From the NCBI RefSeq assembly GCF_900343155.1, contig NZ_OUNG01000003.1, positions 372,001 through 436,000 of the forward strand: DNA of 64,000 nt. Reading direction: 5' to 3'. The notes below the pieces were generated by a model, which worked only from the letters and a program-made list of their open reading frames with translations, made no database searches and was not told where the DNA came from. The translations under genes were made by a program, and so were the position numbers. Positions within the stretch are counted from its first letter, which is position 1; each line of letters starts with the position of its first letter. This document shows positions 55,629-64,000 of the stretch, in pieces. Source of the stretch: Lactimicrobium massiliense (GTDB lineage: Bacteria > Bacillota_I > Bacilli_A > Erysipelotrichales > Erysipelotrichaceae).

Positions 55629-57521
55629 TCAAATCTGTATGATATCCCAACCGTTGAAGGCTCCAGCAGCCTTCTCAAATGTTTCTTTTTTCATTGCAAC
55701 GCAAAGAAATTTACGTGGCCGGCTAAATCCAACATAAACACATTTTCTGCAATAATGATCAATCTTTCCACTACCTAATTTCTTTCCTTGAAAAAGTGGA
55801 AGAACATGATCCAAGTCTGACTTATTTTTATATTCTGTTTCTAGATAAAGTGTTGCATCATGAGTTTCGCCCTTCACTTTATGTATAGTGCTGAATTGAA
55901 CATTAATACCGGTTGAAGCATCATGATAAATGTTTGATCGAATTGATTTATTGCCGCTGCCACTGCCTTCACCCATAAAATAAGCCGGCATACTGGTAAG
56001 AATACTATCAGCATTTGCATTACTTGTTATTAGTTTCGAGAGCAATCCTTTAATCGCAATATTCATAGACTCTCTGTTATATTCTTCCAATTTTGATATT
56101 TGCAGTAGGAAATCGGCATATTCATTTCTGTACTCTGCAAGAAGCTTGTCATGAATGGATGGTGATGTATACGAATAACCATTATTAGACTTAATTCCTA
56201 GATAATTGATTATTCTGCATATCAAATTGCGTAATGTTGATTCAGCCTTATACAACTTACCAGCTTGTAGGCTTTCGCAGATATCATCAATGAGAGACCA
56301 ATATGTATCATTACTTGTGCCTTTACTACCAGCTTTGTATCCATCCCAATAATCACAGATTTTTGTTCCTGCTGCTGTTTCACTTTTTATCCAGCCGATG
56401 GCTTTATAGATTCCATCAGGATCAGTCAGGTCATGCTTTACAAGCTGATCAATAAAAGCTAGCAGAACATTTGATATATTTGATTCATTGTAAACAATAA
56501 CAGCTGGTTTAACAGTAGTTGGTCCTCTATTAGAGAATATTGGCACTCTGTCAGTACGCAGTAGTGTCAATATATCTGCGATCTCTTGTGAATAACGATT
56601 TGCAGAAGCAATCGCTAAGGCATTAGAAGCCGGCAACCAGTCACAGGATTGATCTTTATCGGAATTATAAATGGCTTGATCTGGATCTCCAATATACATC
56701 ACAGAGCTGACTGTCTTATCAAATATTGCGTCTAATATTCTTCTTTGTTCATCCTTGCAATCTTGATATTCATCGACAAAAACATAGCGAAATCTTCGAC
56801 TCAACAGTCTTACTAATAATTTATTTTCATTAACAGCTTTTTCTGAATATCTATAGGCATCGTCATAAGTTACAAAGCCGTTTCTCAGCATCTCTTCTTT
56901 TGCATTTTTAAACTGTTGAGAAGATGGTCTGGTTGAGCCTGCAAGCGCTCTGCTTTTAAGACTGATATGATGTAATGAACCATCTTTATTAAGATATAAG
57001 CCTTGTACATAATATGGTTTATCCGAATAATGCCCTGAATCATATTGTCTGTTAATCAAACTTTTTAACTGCCAATATTGTTTACCAGTATCAATTAAAT
57101 AGAGCAGATGCTGGGCATATGTTAAATCATCAATTACTTTTATCGGTTCGCTGGTTAATGTACGTAAATATGGTATTGTTATGAATTTATCTATGAACGT
57201 CTGAATAGTTCCCACATAATTCGGATAGCTCAGCAGCTTGTCAGCATAATTGGCCATCCTATTCTTAATTTCGTTCACAGCAACATTTGTATGAGAGAGT
57301 ACACAAATCCCTGCACCGTTTTCTAGCGGCATATGATCTGCAAGAATTTTTAACTTTGCTAACAGCACTGTTGTCTTACCGCTTCCAGGGCAGGCACTAA
57401 CTTCTGCTGAATGCCAGCACTTTATGACATCTCTTGCATCATCAGGAAAACTGCATCCATGTGGCAATAACAATTCTTCTGTATCTTTAATTTCTAGGTC
57501 TGATGCCACAATTGTGCTCAT
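55629..57521 (-). CDS. gajB: UvrD/Rep-type helicase, GajB-like
   Basis: A 630-aa superfamily 1 helicase. Motif I VSACPGSGKTTVL (about residues 37-51), Ia VLSHTNVAVNEI, motif II VDEYQDCKDEQRR, motif III YIGDPDQAIYN, late motif STIHKVKGETHDATLYLE and motif VI YVGFSRPRKFLCVA are all visible. It begins ten bp after the OLD-nuclease gene, the standard gajA-gajB order of the Gabija anti-phage system, in which the helicase assists the nuclease. The name is by context. A class 2 OLD/helicase pair with another role is possible. Confidence 0.82.
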   Translation of the reverse strand: MSTIVASDLEIKDTEELLLPHGCSFPDDARDVIKCWHSAEVSACPGSGKTTVLLAKLKILADHMPLENGAGICVLSHTNVAVNEIKNRMANYADKLLSYPNYVGTIQTFIDKFITIPYLRTLTSEPIKVIDDLTYAQHLLYLIDTGKQYWQLKSLINRQYDSGHYSDKPYYVQGLYLNKDGSLHHISLKSRALAGSTRPSSQQFKNAKEEMLRNGFVTYDDAYRYSEKAVNENKLLVRLLSRRFRYVFVDEYQDCKDEQRRILDAIFDKTVSSVMYIGDPDQAIYNSDKDQSCDWLPASNALAIASANRYSQEIADILTLLRTDRVPIFSNRGPTTVKPAVIVYNESNISNVLLAFIDQLVKHDLTDPDGIYKAIGWIKSETAAGTKICDYWDGYKAGSKGTSNDTYWSLIDDICESLQAGKLYKAESTLRNLICRIINYLGIKSNNGYSYTSPSIHDKLLAEYRNEYADFLLQISKLEEYNRESMNIAIKGLLSKLITSNANADSILTSMPAYFMGEGSGSGNKSIRSNIYHDASTGINVQFSTIHKVKGETHDATLYLETEYKNKSDLDHVLPLFQGKKLGSGKIDHYCRKCVYVGFSRPRKFLCVAMKKETFEKAAGAFNGWDIIQI

Positions 57522-57531
57522 ATACTCTTCG

Positions 57532-59451
57532 TTACTCCTTGACAGTTTCTATATCATTGTTGTTAGATGCATAATGTATAGCTTCTGTTATGTATTTCAG
57601 ATATGGATCATTGATTATTCTCTTCTTCATTTTTTCCTTCTTTTCTGGATCAATTTTGCACTGGTAAAGATCATAATCAAACATATCTTCATGTAGCATA
57701 TCATCAGGATGATTAGTAATTTGCCATCTTAATTCAGCCGCGAAGCATTGAGCCACAATAGCCTTAAGAAAGCTGCCTTTCCCATCACTGCTAAGTATTG
57801 ATCGAAACATCTCATATGCTCTTTGCTCATGTGAAAGACCAGACCATTCTTGATTATCATTATCTATTTCATTTTCAACCTTCGCTATTTTCTTACCAGT
57901 CAAAATATACTTATTACTATTGAGGATTTTCTTTCCATAATGAATTGCCCGATGGAATTCTTCTGACAATGAGCTTAATGCTATGCAATATTCAAATGTT
58001 CTTTTAGAGCTGACGAATGCCTTAACATCTCCTTCGGAATAATCATTAAGCTTCTTCTTAACTGCGTCATCAGTATTTTTGTCTACAAAATTTCCTTTTT
58101 CATCTTCAGGCTTTACATCGCAATCAGTTACTATTGCTACAGGGATGCCCATATCACCACCGTCGCTTCTCAGAAAAATACGACTATATCTAAAGAAAGC
58201 AGTACTTCCTACATTGACAATAGATACGCCATTTTTCTCTAATGGGCAATCAATGATTTCAGCAATCATTGGAAGAAGAATATTCTCAGCATCGCCTTCA
58301 ACCATGATTACACCTTTTGCGAAGAACATATTTGCTTTTGTTGAATCAAGAAAGCGCTGTAAGAAAAGATAGTCACCCTTTTCAAGCTTCGTATATTCTG
58401 GTGCTAGATCATAGCCTTTCCCATTCTTAATCAAAATAATATTTTTCAAATTAATCTTACTTGCAAGGATTGGACTGTGCGTTGTAATGATGATCTGAGC
58501 ACCATTATTTTGATATTCATTCTGTAAATATTGAATCAGTCTTAACTGTGCCTGTGGATGAAGATGTGCTTCTAATTCCTCTACAAGAGCAAGTTTTAAG
58601 CCACCGCGGTTATCCTGATTCAAAAGTAATAATTCTGCAGCAATAAACAGAAGATTCAGCTCACCTAACCCCGGATTAACTTCCGCAACAGAAAGTGACA
58701 AGCTTTCGAGGATAGACTTCAATTTTATCTCGGATGTGTGTATTTCAGCACTGCTTTGTATATCCCGCTCATTTATTTCATTAAGAGTACTACGAATGGA
58801 CATAAGTATTGCTTGCCCATCTTCTTCAGTAAAATAATGCTCTATCTCCCGATTCGCATTTCTTAGTATCTCCACAAGCTTATTCTGATCAGGATTGCTA
58901 AACACCGGATGATTGATCAAAATCTGTGAAATTCTCGAATTCCGACCGTGTGCCATTTCGTGTTCAGCATCACGCAAAGGTTTAAGATAAACAGTCTTTA
59001 ATAAATCTCTGGCTTTGCCATCAAGAGCAACACCATCGTCAGCTTTTCCTACCTTTAACTCATAATAGATCCTGGATCCTTCTTTCCATGCATGGTAATG
59101 AAGATGAAGGAAATAAGCAATATTTGATGGTTCACCCTTCTTTTCAAATTCCAGGTATTCAACAAAGTTCTTTGCTTCATTATCTGTAAAATCTGATAAC
59201 GTTATATCTATTCTCAGATCTGATGCAGTAAAATTCCTATCTGTATAAAAATCATCATCAGTTACTCGGATGTATTCATTACTTTGTGTTAAGAGCACGG
59301 TCTTGATTGCATCTACAATGGCCGACTTACCAGCGTCATTTTCTCCAATCAAAGCGTTAAGGCCATGATGGAATGTAATTGAAAGACCTGGACTTCCATT
59401 CTCTGATTTAAACTTCCGGTAATTATAAAGTTCCAGTTTTGAGATGATCAT
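57532..59451 (-). CDS. gajA: OLD-type ATPase/TOPRIM nuclease, GajA-like
   Basis: A 639-aa protein with an N-terminal AAA/ABC-like ATPase: Walker A ALIGENDAGKSAIV (about residues 33-46), Walker B LALVEELEAHLHPQAQ and the H-loop IITTHSPILASK. A TOPRIM domain follows, with VIMVEGDAENILLPMI and the later acidic IVTDCDVKPED. This is the class 2 OLD layout of GajA, which cuts DNA when nucleotide levels fall during infection. A good AGGAG precedes the ATG. It is the first gene of the five-gene run. An IS end lies only about 60 bp upstream. Confidence 0.85.
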   Translation of the reverse strand: MIISKLELYNYRKFKSENGSPGLSITFHHGLNALIGENDAGKSAIVDAIKTVLLTQSNEYIRVTDDDFYTDRNFTASDLRIDITLSDFTDNEAKNFVEYLEFEKKGEPSNIAYFLHLHYHAWKEGSRIYYELKVGKADDGVALDGKARDLLKTVYLKPLRDAEHEMAHGRNSRISQILINHPVFSNPDQNKLVEILRNANREIEHYFTEEDGQAILMSIRSTLNEINERDIQSSAEIHTSEIKLKSILESLSLSVAEVNPGLGELNLLFIAAELLLLNQDNRGGLKLALVEELEAHLHPQAQLRLIQYLQNEYQNNGAQIIITTHSPILASKINLKNIILIKNGKGYDLAPEYTKLEKGDYLFLQRFLDSTKANMFFAKGVIMVEGDAENILLPMIAEIIDCPLEKNGVSIVNVGSTAFFRYSRIFLRSDGGDMGIPVAIVTDCDVKPEDEKGNFVDKNTDDAVKKKLNDYSEGDVKAFVSSKRTFEYCIALSSLSEEFHRAIHYGKKILNSNKYILTGKKIAKVENEIDNDNQEWSGLSHEQRAYEMFRSILSSDGKGSFLKAIVAQCFAAELRWQITNHPDDMLHEDMFDYDLYQCKIDPEKKEKMKKRIINDPYLKYITEAIHYASNNNDIETVKE

Positions 59452-59508
59452 TTATGTAACTCCTGTAATAAATTAAAATTGATAATTACCTACAATGATA
59501 GTCATATC

Positions 59509-60339
59509 AATATATTAGCGCTTATATTGTCATTTATAAAAAAAACTGTTAACATTTTTTGAAAATGTCTCATCATGTTAGTGAATTACTAATTTATCAC
59601 AAGCTATCTATTTTGCTCGTGAATCTCGGTTAGAATCTGTGCTAGCTGCTTCTGAGTATTGGCCTCATAAATGTCATCTCTCTTACGTTGACCTACTTTC
59701 ATGCATGTGTAATGCTTGCCATATCGTTCCAGATAGATCTCTTCAGTGAAGACATCGACATATACGTTTACTGCCGTCTTCTGATTGAATTCCAGTAATA
59801 CGCCATTTTCATCAAAGGCACTGTACAGAGCATTGCCCATAGAAAACATGTTGTTTCTTACCTGTCTGGGATATACCGCTCTGAACACCTTGGAACGATT
59901 ATAGTCAGATGGTAATGGTCTGAATACTTCATGTGGATCCTTCGGACGGAAGGAAAACTTGGCATTCAGATACCTGATGTAGGTCTCATTGAACCATCGA
60001 TTCAAATAGTCATAATCATGCGGTATATGCCATCTGATGATGTCATTCGGGAGTCTCAATTGAGCAGTGCCGTTATAACGTTCGATACGTCCTTTTGCCT
60101 GCGGTGTATTAGCGAAGATCATCTTGATTCCCAGCTTATGGATCATGTTTGCATACTGGGATGGCGTGCCGCTCTTAACACTTCTGAATACGGAATCCTT
60201 ATCGGAATAGAAAGCTTCCGGGATCCCATACTTATTCAGAATCAGATCAGTCATTCGGGCATAACCACGTGTACATTCGGATGGTATGAACCATCCAGCA
60301 AGCACGCTGCTGTCCGCATCATCAACCGCTAAATGCAAC
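59509..60339 (-). pseudogene. Truncated copy of the ISNCY-type transposase
   Basis: From about 59510 to 60339 the sequence is identical to 62347-63176. It covers the 3' end of the element and the last 245 codons of the transposase (59604-60339, including the integrase-core residues of the C half), then breaks off sharply at AAATGCAAC where the IS1634-type element begins. The 5' half of the gene is missing, so it cannot work. Confidence 0.85.
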
Positions 60340-60485
60340 CGGGAGTTTGACAGTTCACTGGCATAACCATGAATAGAATAACCAATGATGATGCGGGATT
60401 TCCGCATTATTTTTTGTCAAATAATATGCTTCTGTATATCGTACATCTCGTACATATTGTATAATTGTTCCAGGAGGATTTCCCC

Positions 60486-62249
60486 ATGAGACTGAATGTC
60501 ATCCGCAGCCCTAAAGGCGTTGAATCTCTTTACATCACCAGGGATACCTATCTCGGCAGTAAGCCTGGACCGGACGGTAAGCCCGGTAAGAAGAGAACTA
60601 CTTCTGTTTATAAAAAACTTGGACGTGTTGATGTTTTGATGAAAGAAAAAAACATGTCTCATGACGAGGTGATTCAATGGGCCAGAGACCATGCAAAGGA
60701 ACTTACCGAACAGGAGAAGTCGAAAGATCTGATCGTTCCCCTGTATCTTCACACAGGTGTTCAGATTCCTCTGAATGAAGAACGCTCATTCAACTGCGGG
60801 TATCTGTTCCTTCAGAACATTTATTACGGCATGAAGCTAAACAACATCTGCCGGAACATTAAGCAGCGCTATAAATACGAGTTCTCACTGGATGCCATTC
60901 TGTCAGATCTTGTATATGCGCGCATACTTGAACCATGCAGTAAGAGAGCTTCCTATCAGTATTGCCGGAAGCTTCTGGAACCACCCAAATATAGTGACTA
61001 CGATGTTTACCGTGCTCTGTCTGTACTTGCCAAAGAGTGTGACTACATTCAGGCAGAACTTTACAAAAACAGTAATCTGATCTGTTCAAGGAATAACCGT
61101 ATTCTTTACTACGACTGCACGAACTACTATTTTGAGATTGAGGAAGATGACGACCTGCGCAAATACGGAAAGAGTAAGGAAAACAGACCTAATCCGATTG
61201 TGCAGATGGGCCTGTTCATGGACGGCAACGGTATTCCTCTTGCCTTCAATGTATTTCCCGGAAACCAGAATGAGCAGCCGTCCATGACACCTCTGGAACA
61301 GAAAATCATAAGGACTTTCGGATTTGAAAAGTTTGTTGTATGTACTGACGGTGGTCTGGGTTCTGACAACAACCGTGCTTTCAATGACATTGAAGGCAGG
61401 GCCTTCATAGTCACACAGTCTCTGAAGAAGCTGAAGGAAGACGAAAGAAAATCAGCCATGGATGACAGGAACTGGAAAAAGCTTTCTAACGGAGAATCTG
61501 TAGATATCAATGAAATCATAAAAGAGCCGGAGAAACACACAAAGGAGCTGTATTACAAAGAAGATGTCTACGGTACGAAGAAAGTCCCCGGTCAGCTGAT
61601 GATCGTCACATACTCACCCAAATATGCGCTGTATCAGAAGAAAATCCGGGGAAAACAGATTGAACGTGCTGAAGCTATGATCAAAAGCGGAAAGAAGAAA
61701 AGTACACACAAAAACCCGAATGATCCGGCACGGTTCGTCAAAAAAACATCAGTGACAAAAGACGGAGAAGCAGCCGATAAGACACTGTATGAACTGGACG
61801 ATGACAGGATCGCAGAAGAAAAGCAGTATGACGGATTCTATGCGGTATGCACGAATCTGGTTGAAGAGGATGTGAAAGCCATTCTGGAAGTTTCAGAAGG
61901 CAGATGGGAAATTGAAGAATCCTTCCGTATCATGAAGACGGACTTCCGGGCAAGACCGGTTTATTTATCCAGAGAAGACAGAATATGCGCACACTTTCTG
62001 ACATGCTTTATGGCACTGCTGATATTCAGAATTCTGGAACACAAGCTGGGCGGCAGATACACATCAGGCGAAATCATCGACACACTGAGGGAAATGCGAA
62101 TGATCTCTACAGAAGGCGGATATCAGCCGGCATACAAGAGAACAGAGCTAACTGACAGTCTTCATGAGATATTCGGTTTCCACACTGATTATCAGATCAT
62201 TCCGAGATCAGATATGAGGTCCATCATAAAAAACACGAAGAAGTTATAG
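60486..62249 (+). CDS. IS1634-family transposase
   Basis: A 587-aa transposase starting at ATG 60486 after AGGAGG (an in-frame start at 60465 is less likely). It has the layout of IS1634 proteins: a basic N-terminal region, then DDE motifs LYYDCTNYYFE, FVVCTDGGLGSDNN, and a C-terminal DGFYAVCTNL and EVSEGRWEIEESFRIMKTD, which carries the Y/R-E-K-type signature. The gene is unbroken and has a hairpin terminator behind it. It is a different element from the decayed one at 40-41.7 kb. Confidence 0.88.
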   Translation: MRLNVIRSPKGVESLYITRDTYLGSKPGPDGKPGKKRTTSVYKKLGRVDVLMKEKNMSHDEVIQWARDHAKELTEQEKSKDLIVPLYLHTGVQIPLNEERSFNCGYLFLQNIYYGMKLNNICRNIKQRYKYEFSLDAILSDLVYARILEPCSKRASYQYCRKLLEPPKYSDYDVYRALSVLAKECDYIQAELYKNSNLICSRNNRILYYDCTNYYFEIEEDDDLRKYGKSKENRPNPIVQMGLFMDGNGIPLAFNVFPGNQNEQPSMTPLEQKIIRTFGFEKFVVCTDGGLGSDNNRAFNDIEGRAFIVTQSLKKLKEDERKSAMDDRNWKKLSNGESVDINEIIKEPEKHTKELYYKEDVYGTKKVPGQLMIVTYSPKYALYQKKIRGKQIERAEAMIKSGKKKSTHKNPNDPARFVKKTSVTKDGEAADKTLYELDDDRIAEEKQYDGFYAVCTNLVEEDVKAILEVSEGRWEIEESFRIMKTDFRARPVYLSREDRICAHFLTCFMALLIFRILEHKLGGRYTSGEIIDTLREMRMISTEGGYQPAYKRTELTDSLHEIFGFHTDYQIIPRSDMRSIIKNTKKL

Positions 62250-62273
62250 TTTACGCACATTCGCTGCAATATG

Positions 62274-62319
62274 AAAAACACCCAAAAAGCCGATGAATAA
62301 AGGCTATTCGGGTGTTTTT
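62274..62319 (+). terminator. Terminator after the IS1634-type transposase
   Basis: AAAAACACCC pairs with GGGTGTTTTT, with a smaller AAAGCC/GGCT stem in the loop. The stem ends in TTTTT, and reading from either side it would stop transcripts. Confidence 0.7.
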
Positions 62320-62440
62320 GACCTTATCGAACTGTTAAAGACAGGAATATATTAGCGCTTATATTGTCATTTATAAAAAAAACTGTTAACATTTTTTGAA
62401 AATGTCTCATCATGTTAGTGAATTACTAATTTATCACAAG

Positions 62441-63703
62441 CTATCTATTTTGCTCGTGAATCTCGGTTAGAATCTGTGCTAGCTGCTTCTGAGTATTGGC
62501 CTCATAAATGTCATCTCTCTTACGTTGACCTACTTTCATGCATGTGTAATGCTTGCCATATCGTTCCAGATAGATCTCTTCAGTGAAGACATCGACATAT
62601 ACGTTTACTGCCGTCTTCTGATTGAATTCCAGTAATACGCCATTTTCATCAAAGGCACTGTACAGAGCATTGCCCATAGAAAACATGTTGTTTCTTACCT
62701 GTCTGGGATATACCGCTCTGAACACCTTGGAACGATTATAGTCAGATGGTAATGGTCTGAATACTTCATGTGGATCCTTCGGACGGAAGGAAAACTTGGC
62801 ATTCAGATACCTGATGTAGGTCTCATTGAACCATCGATTCAAATAGTCATAATCATGCGGTATATGCCATCTGATGATGTCATTCGGGAGTCTCAATTGA
62901 GCAGTGCCGTTATAACGTTCGATACGTCCTTTTGCCTGCGGTGTATTAGCGAAGATCATCTTGATTCCCAGCTTATGGATCATGTTTGCATACTGGGATG
63001 GCGTGCCGCTCTTAACACTTCTGAATACGGAATCCTTATCGGAATAGAAAGCTTCCGGGATCCCATACTTATTCAGAATCAGATCAGTCATTCGGGCATA
63101 ACCACGTGTACATTCGGATGGTATGAACCATCCAGCAAGCACGCTGCTGTCCGCATCATCAACCGCTAAATGCAACGCATAAGATCTTCCGTCATTGAAC
63201 CAGTCATAAGATGTTCCATCAATCTGTTCCAGCTCACCACGATGATCTCTTGGATTCCGGATCGGATGCGTTACTCTTGATCCATCCATTCTCACCGGCT
63301 TTTCGGCTGGTGATTTCCAGTGCTCCTTTACAAACATATTGCGGAACCAGGATTTACTTCGATCCTTTAGTCCATACTTCTGGACATCATCCTGCATGGC
63401 TGGATTCTGAAGAATATCTTCCTGATAGATATCACGGAACTGTGCTATCGTAATAGTCGGATATGTTTTCTTAAGCTGTTCAAGGTAACTGATCTCTTGG
63501 TCGGAGGCAGTCGTTACCGGTTTCTTGCCGGTATTTCCATGGACAAGGATAGATTGCATATCCTTTTCTTTTAATTCCATGGCAAATCGTTCGATCTGCT
63601 TTCGGCTATAGCCTGTCTCATCTCCAATCCATTGACAGGTGATTTTAGGGTCTGACTCTCGTTGCTGTAAGAGCTCCAATGCTCTTTTCTTATTTTTCTT
63701 CAT
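62441..63703 (-). CDS. ISNCY-type transposase (rve integrase core)
   Basis: A 420-aa protein with an N-terminal HTH region (CQWIGDETGYSRKQIERFAM) and a DDE integrase core: LEQIDGTSYDWF (Asp), EAFYSDKDSVFRS (Asp) and TPQAKGRIERYNG (Glu). The C-terminal domain matches ISNCY-like elements. The start codon is within a 10-bp perfect hairpin (63698-63723) that includes the GGAGG site in its stem and loop, so translation may be repressed when the region folds. The frame is intact. A truncated exact copy lies 2.8 kb away. Confidence 0.87.
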   Translation of the reverse strand: MKKNKKRALELLQQRESDPKITCQWIGDETGYSRKQIERFAMELKEKDMQSILVHGNTGKKPVTTASDQEISYLEQLKKTYPTITIAQFRDIYQEDILQNPAMQDDVQKYGLKDRSKSWFRNMFVKEHWKSPAEKPVRMDGSRVTHPIRNPRDHRGELEQIDGTSYDWFNDGRSYALHLAVDDADSSVLAGWFIPSECTRGYARMTDLILNKYGIPEAFYSDKDSVFRSVKSGTPSQYANMIHKLGIKMIFANTPQAKGRIERYNGTAQLRLPNDIIRWHIPHDYDYLNRWFNETYIRYLNAKFSFRPKDPHEVFRPLPSDYNRSKVFRAVYPRQVRNNMFSMGNALYSAFDENGVLLEFNQKTAVNVYVDVFTEEIYLERYGKHYTCMKVGQRKRDDIYEANTQKQLAQILTEIHEQNR

Positions 63704-63723
63704 CTGGACACCTCCAGATGAAG
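63698..63723 (-). promoter_or_regulatory. Hairpin hiding the start of the ISNCY-type transposase
   Basis: CTTCATCTGG and CCAGATGAAG form a perfect 10-bp stem with a six-base loop. The ATG is in one arm and GGAGG spans the other arm and the loop. Such folds limit transposase made from outside transcripts while leaving transcripts that start inside the element unaffected. Confidence 0.65.
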
Positions 63724-63876
63724 CTTTATCACTCGACCATGAGCATTTTCAATGGGACATTTTCATTTGATCACGAGTGGGACATTTTCATTTAACTATG
63801 ACAATCGTCTTCGTTCATACCTAAATTCCTCTATTTCTTGCCATAATATGAGTTTATGATTTATACTTCAAGAATT

Positions 63877-64000
63877 TCATACTGCAACCCAGCGTTTCTT
63901 ATGATTATCATACAATATCATTCCGCTATCTCTCATATTATTGATAACTGTATTAACTAAAGAACTACTATACGGTAAATTATCTGCAATATCATTTTTC
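63877..64000 (-). CDS. C-terminal end of a protein, possibly winged-helix (5' end beyond window)
   Basis: About 40 codons from the window edge end at TGA (63877-63879). The peptide includes DIADNLPYSSSLVNTVINN and DNHKKRWVAV, which fits a winged-helix/HTH with its recognition helix and wing, as in small regulators or restriction-associated specificity proteins. The gene begins outside the window, so the family is not fixed. Confidence 0.45.
   Translation of the reverse strand, partial: KNDIADNLPYSSSLVNTVINNMRDSGMILYDNHKKRWVAV

Larger units (their letters stand above)
60340..62347 (+). mobile_element. IS1634-type insertion sequence inside the repeat
   Basis: An element of about 2.0 kb holding one intact transposase. 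The left end (GGGAGTTTGACAGTTC) and the inverse of the right end (CTGTCTTTAACAGTTC) are similar imperfect repeats. It separates the truncated and full copies of the ISNCY-type element. No target duplication is seen. The boundaries are set by where the flanking 829-bp identity stops, so they may be off by a few bases. Confidence 0.65.
62348..63806 (-). mobile_element. ISNCY-type insertion sequence with integrase-core transposase
   Basis: A complete element of about 1.45 kb. The right end (63798-63805, ATGACAAT) is the inverse of ATTGTCAT at 62363-62370, followed by similar AT-rich sequence inward. Near the transposase start, GGGACATTTTCATTT occurs twice (63752-63795), as expected of transposase binding sites. 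The repeated sequence extends slightly beyond ATTGTCAT on the left, so the exact edge is uncertain. Confidence 0.65.

Noticed and set aside
55629..59451. PARIS- or retron-type system instead of Gabija
   Set aside because: The helicase motifs and the TOPRIM fused to the ATPase match the OLD plus UvrD arrangement. No separate TOPRIM protein or reverse transcriptase is present.

Overview
The window reads as a low-GC Gram-positive genome (Bacillota, plausibly Erysipelotrichia or a relative; the genus cannot be fixed from sequence alone). The clues are Shine-Dalgarno sites of the AGGAGG type, two secreted proteins built from ChW (clostridial hydrophobic W) repeats, a sortase-type cell-wall anchor (SPQTG, hydrophobic span, basic tail), a wall-polysaccharide export cluster, and a PTS operon with a PRD regulator. 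No rRNA, tRNA or CRISPR array was seen.

Region 1 (1-18.8 kb) is a surface-polysaccharide cluster, almost all on the minus strand. In transcription order it runs: acyltransferase-3 protein, ABC exporter ATPase and permease (Wzt/Wzm or TagH/TagG type), two paralogous tandem-GT2 glycosyltransferases of about 810 aa, a DUF2142 membrane protein, a DPM1-like GT2 with its DUF2304 partner, a GT2, a Wzx-like flippase, a GT4, and finally a DltD-like and MBOAT O-acylation pair. Two overlapping GT2 genes sit on the opposite strand inside it. A WbaP-like priming sugar-phosphate transferase about 24 kb away (41.9-43.3 kb) could start the glycan. Region 2 (18.8-24.2 kb) holds a decayed stretch with the 5' end of a group II intron, then two secreted proteins, each with nine ChW repeats, ending in a C39-like or an NlpC/P60 peptidase domain.

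Region 3 (24.5-33.2 kb) has an intact IS4-family element with a 12-bp target duplication, a wrecked IS110 element, a peroxiredoxin-like gene, and a metabolic operon: PRD/EIIB/EIIA regulator, ascorbate-type PTS IIA, IIB and IIC, and a SIS-domain sugar isomerase-like protein, closed by a clear terminator. Region 4 (33.2-39.9 kb) is defence or toxin-antitoxin-like: a HEPN-type gene cut precisely by an IS1595-type element (8-bp duplication, frame fully reconstructable), a small coupled ORF, a TIR-like protein, a membrane protein, and a Panacea-domain antitoxin with a membrane partner behind its own strong promoter. Region 5 (40-51 kb) mixes a decayed IS1634-type element, the priming glycosyltransferase, an IS1182-like element, and a 1189-aa wall-anchored coiled-coil/CAP protein, then an IS110 element.

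Region 6 (51.4-59.5 kb) is the most notable: a compact five-gene minus-strand cluster of an OLD-type ATPase/TOPRIM nuclease and UvrD helicase (a Gabija-like pair), a PIN-domain protein, a HEPN-domain protein and a KAP-type P-loop ATPase. It may be an expanded Gabija system or Gabija plus a second system. It is bounded upstream by an IS mosaic (59.5-63.8 kb) in which an exact repeat of about 829 bp flanks an IS1634-type element.
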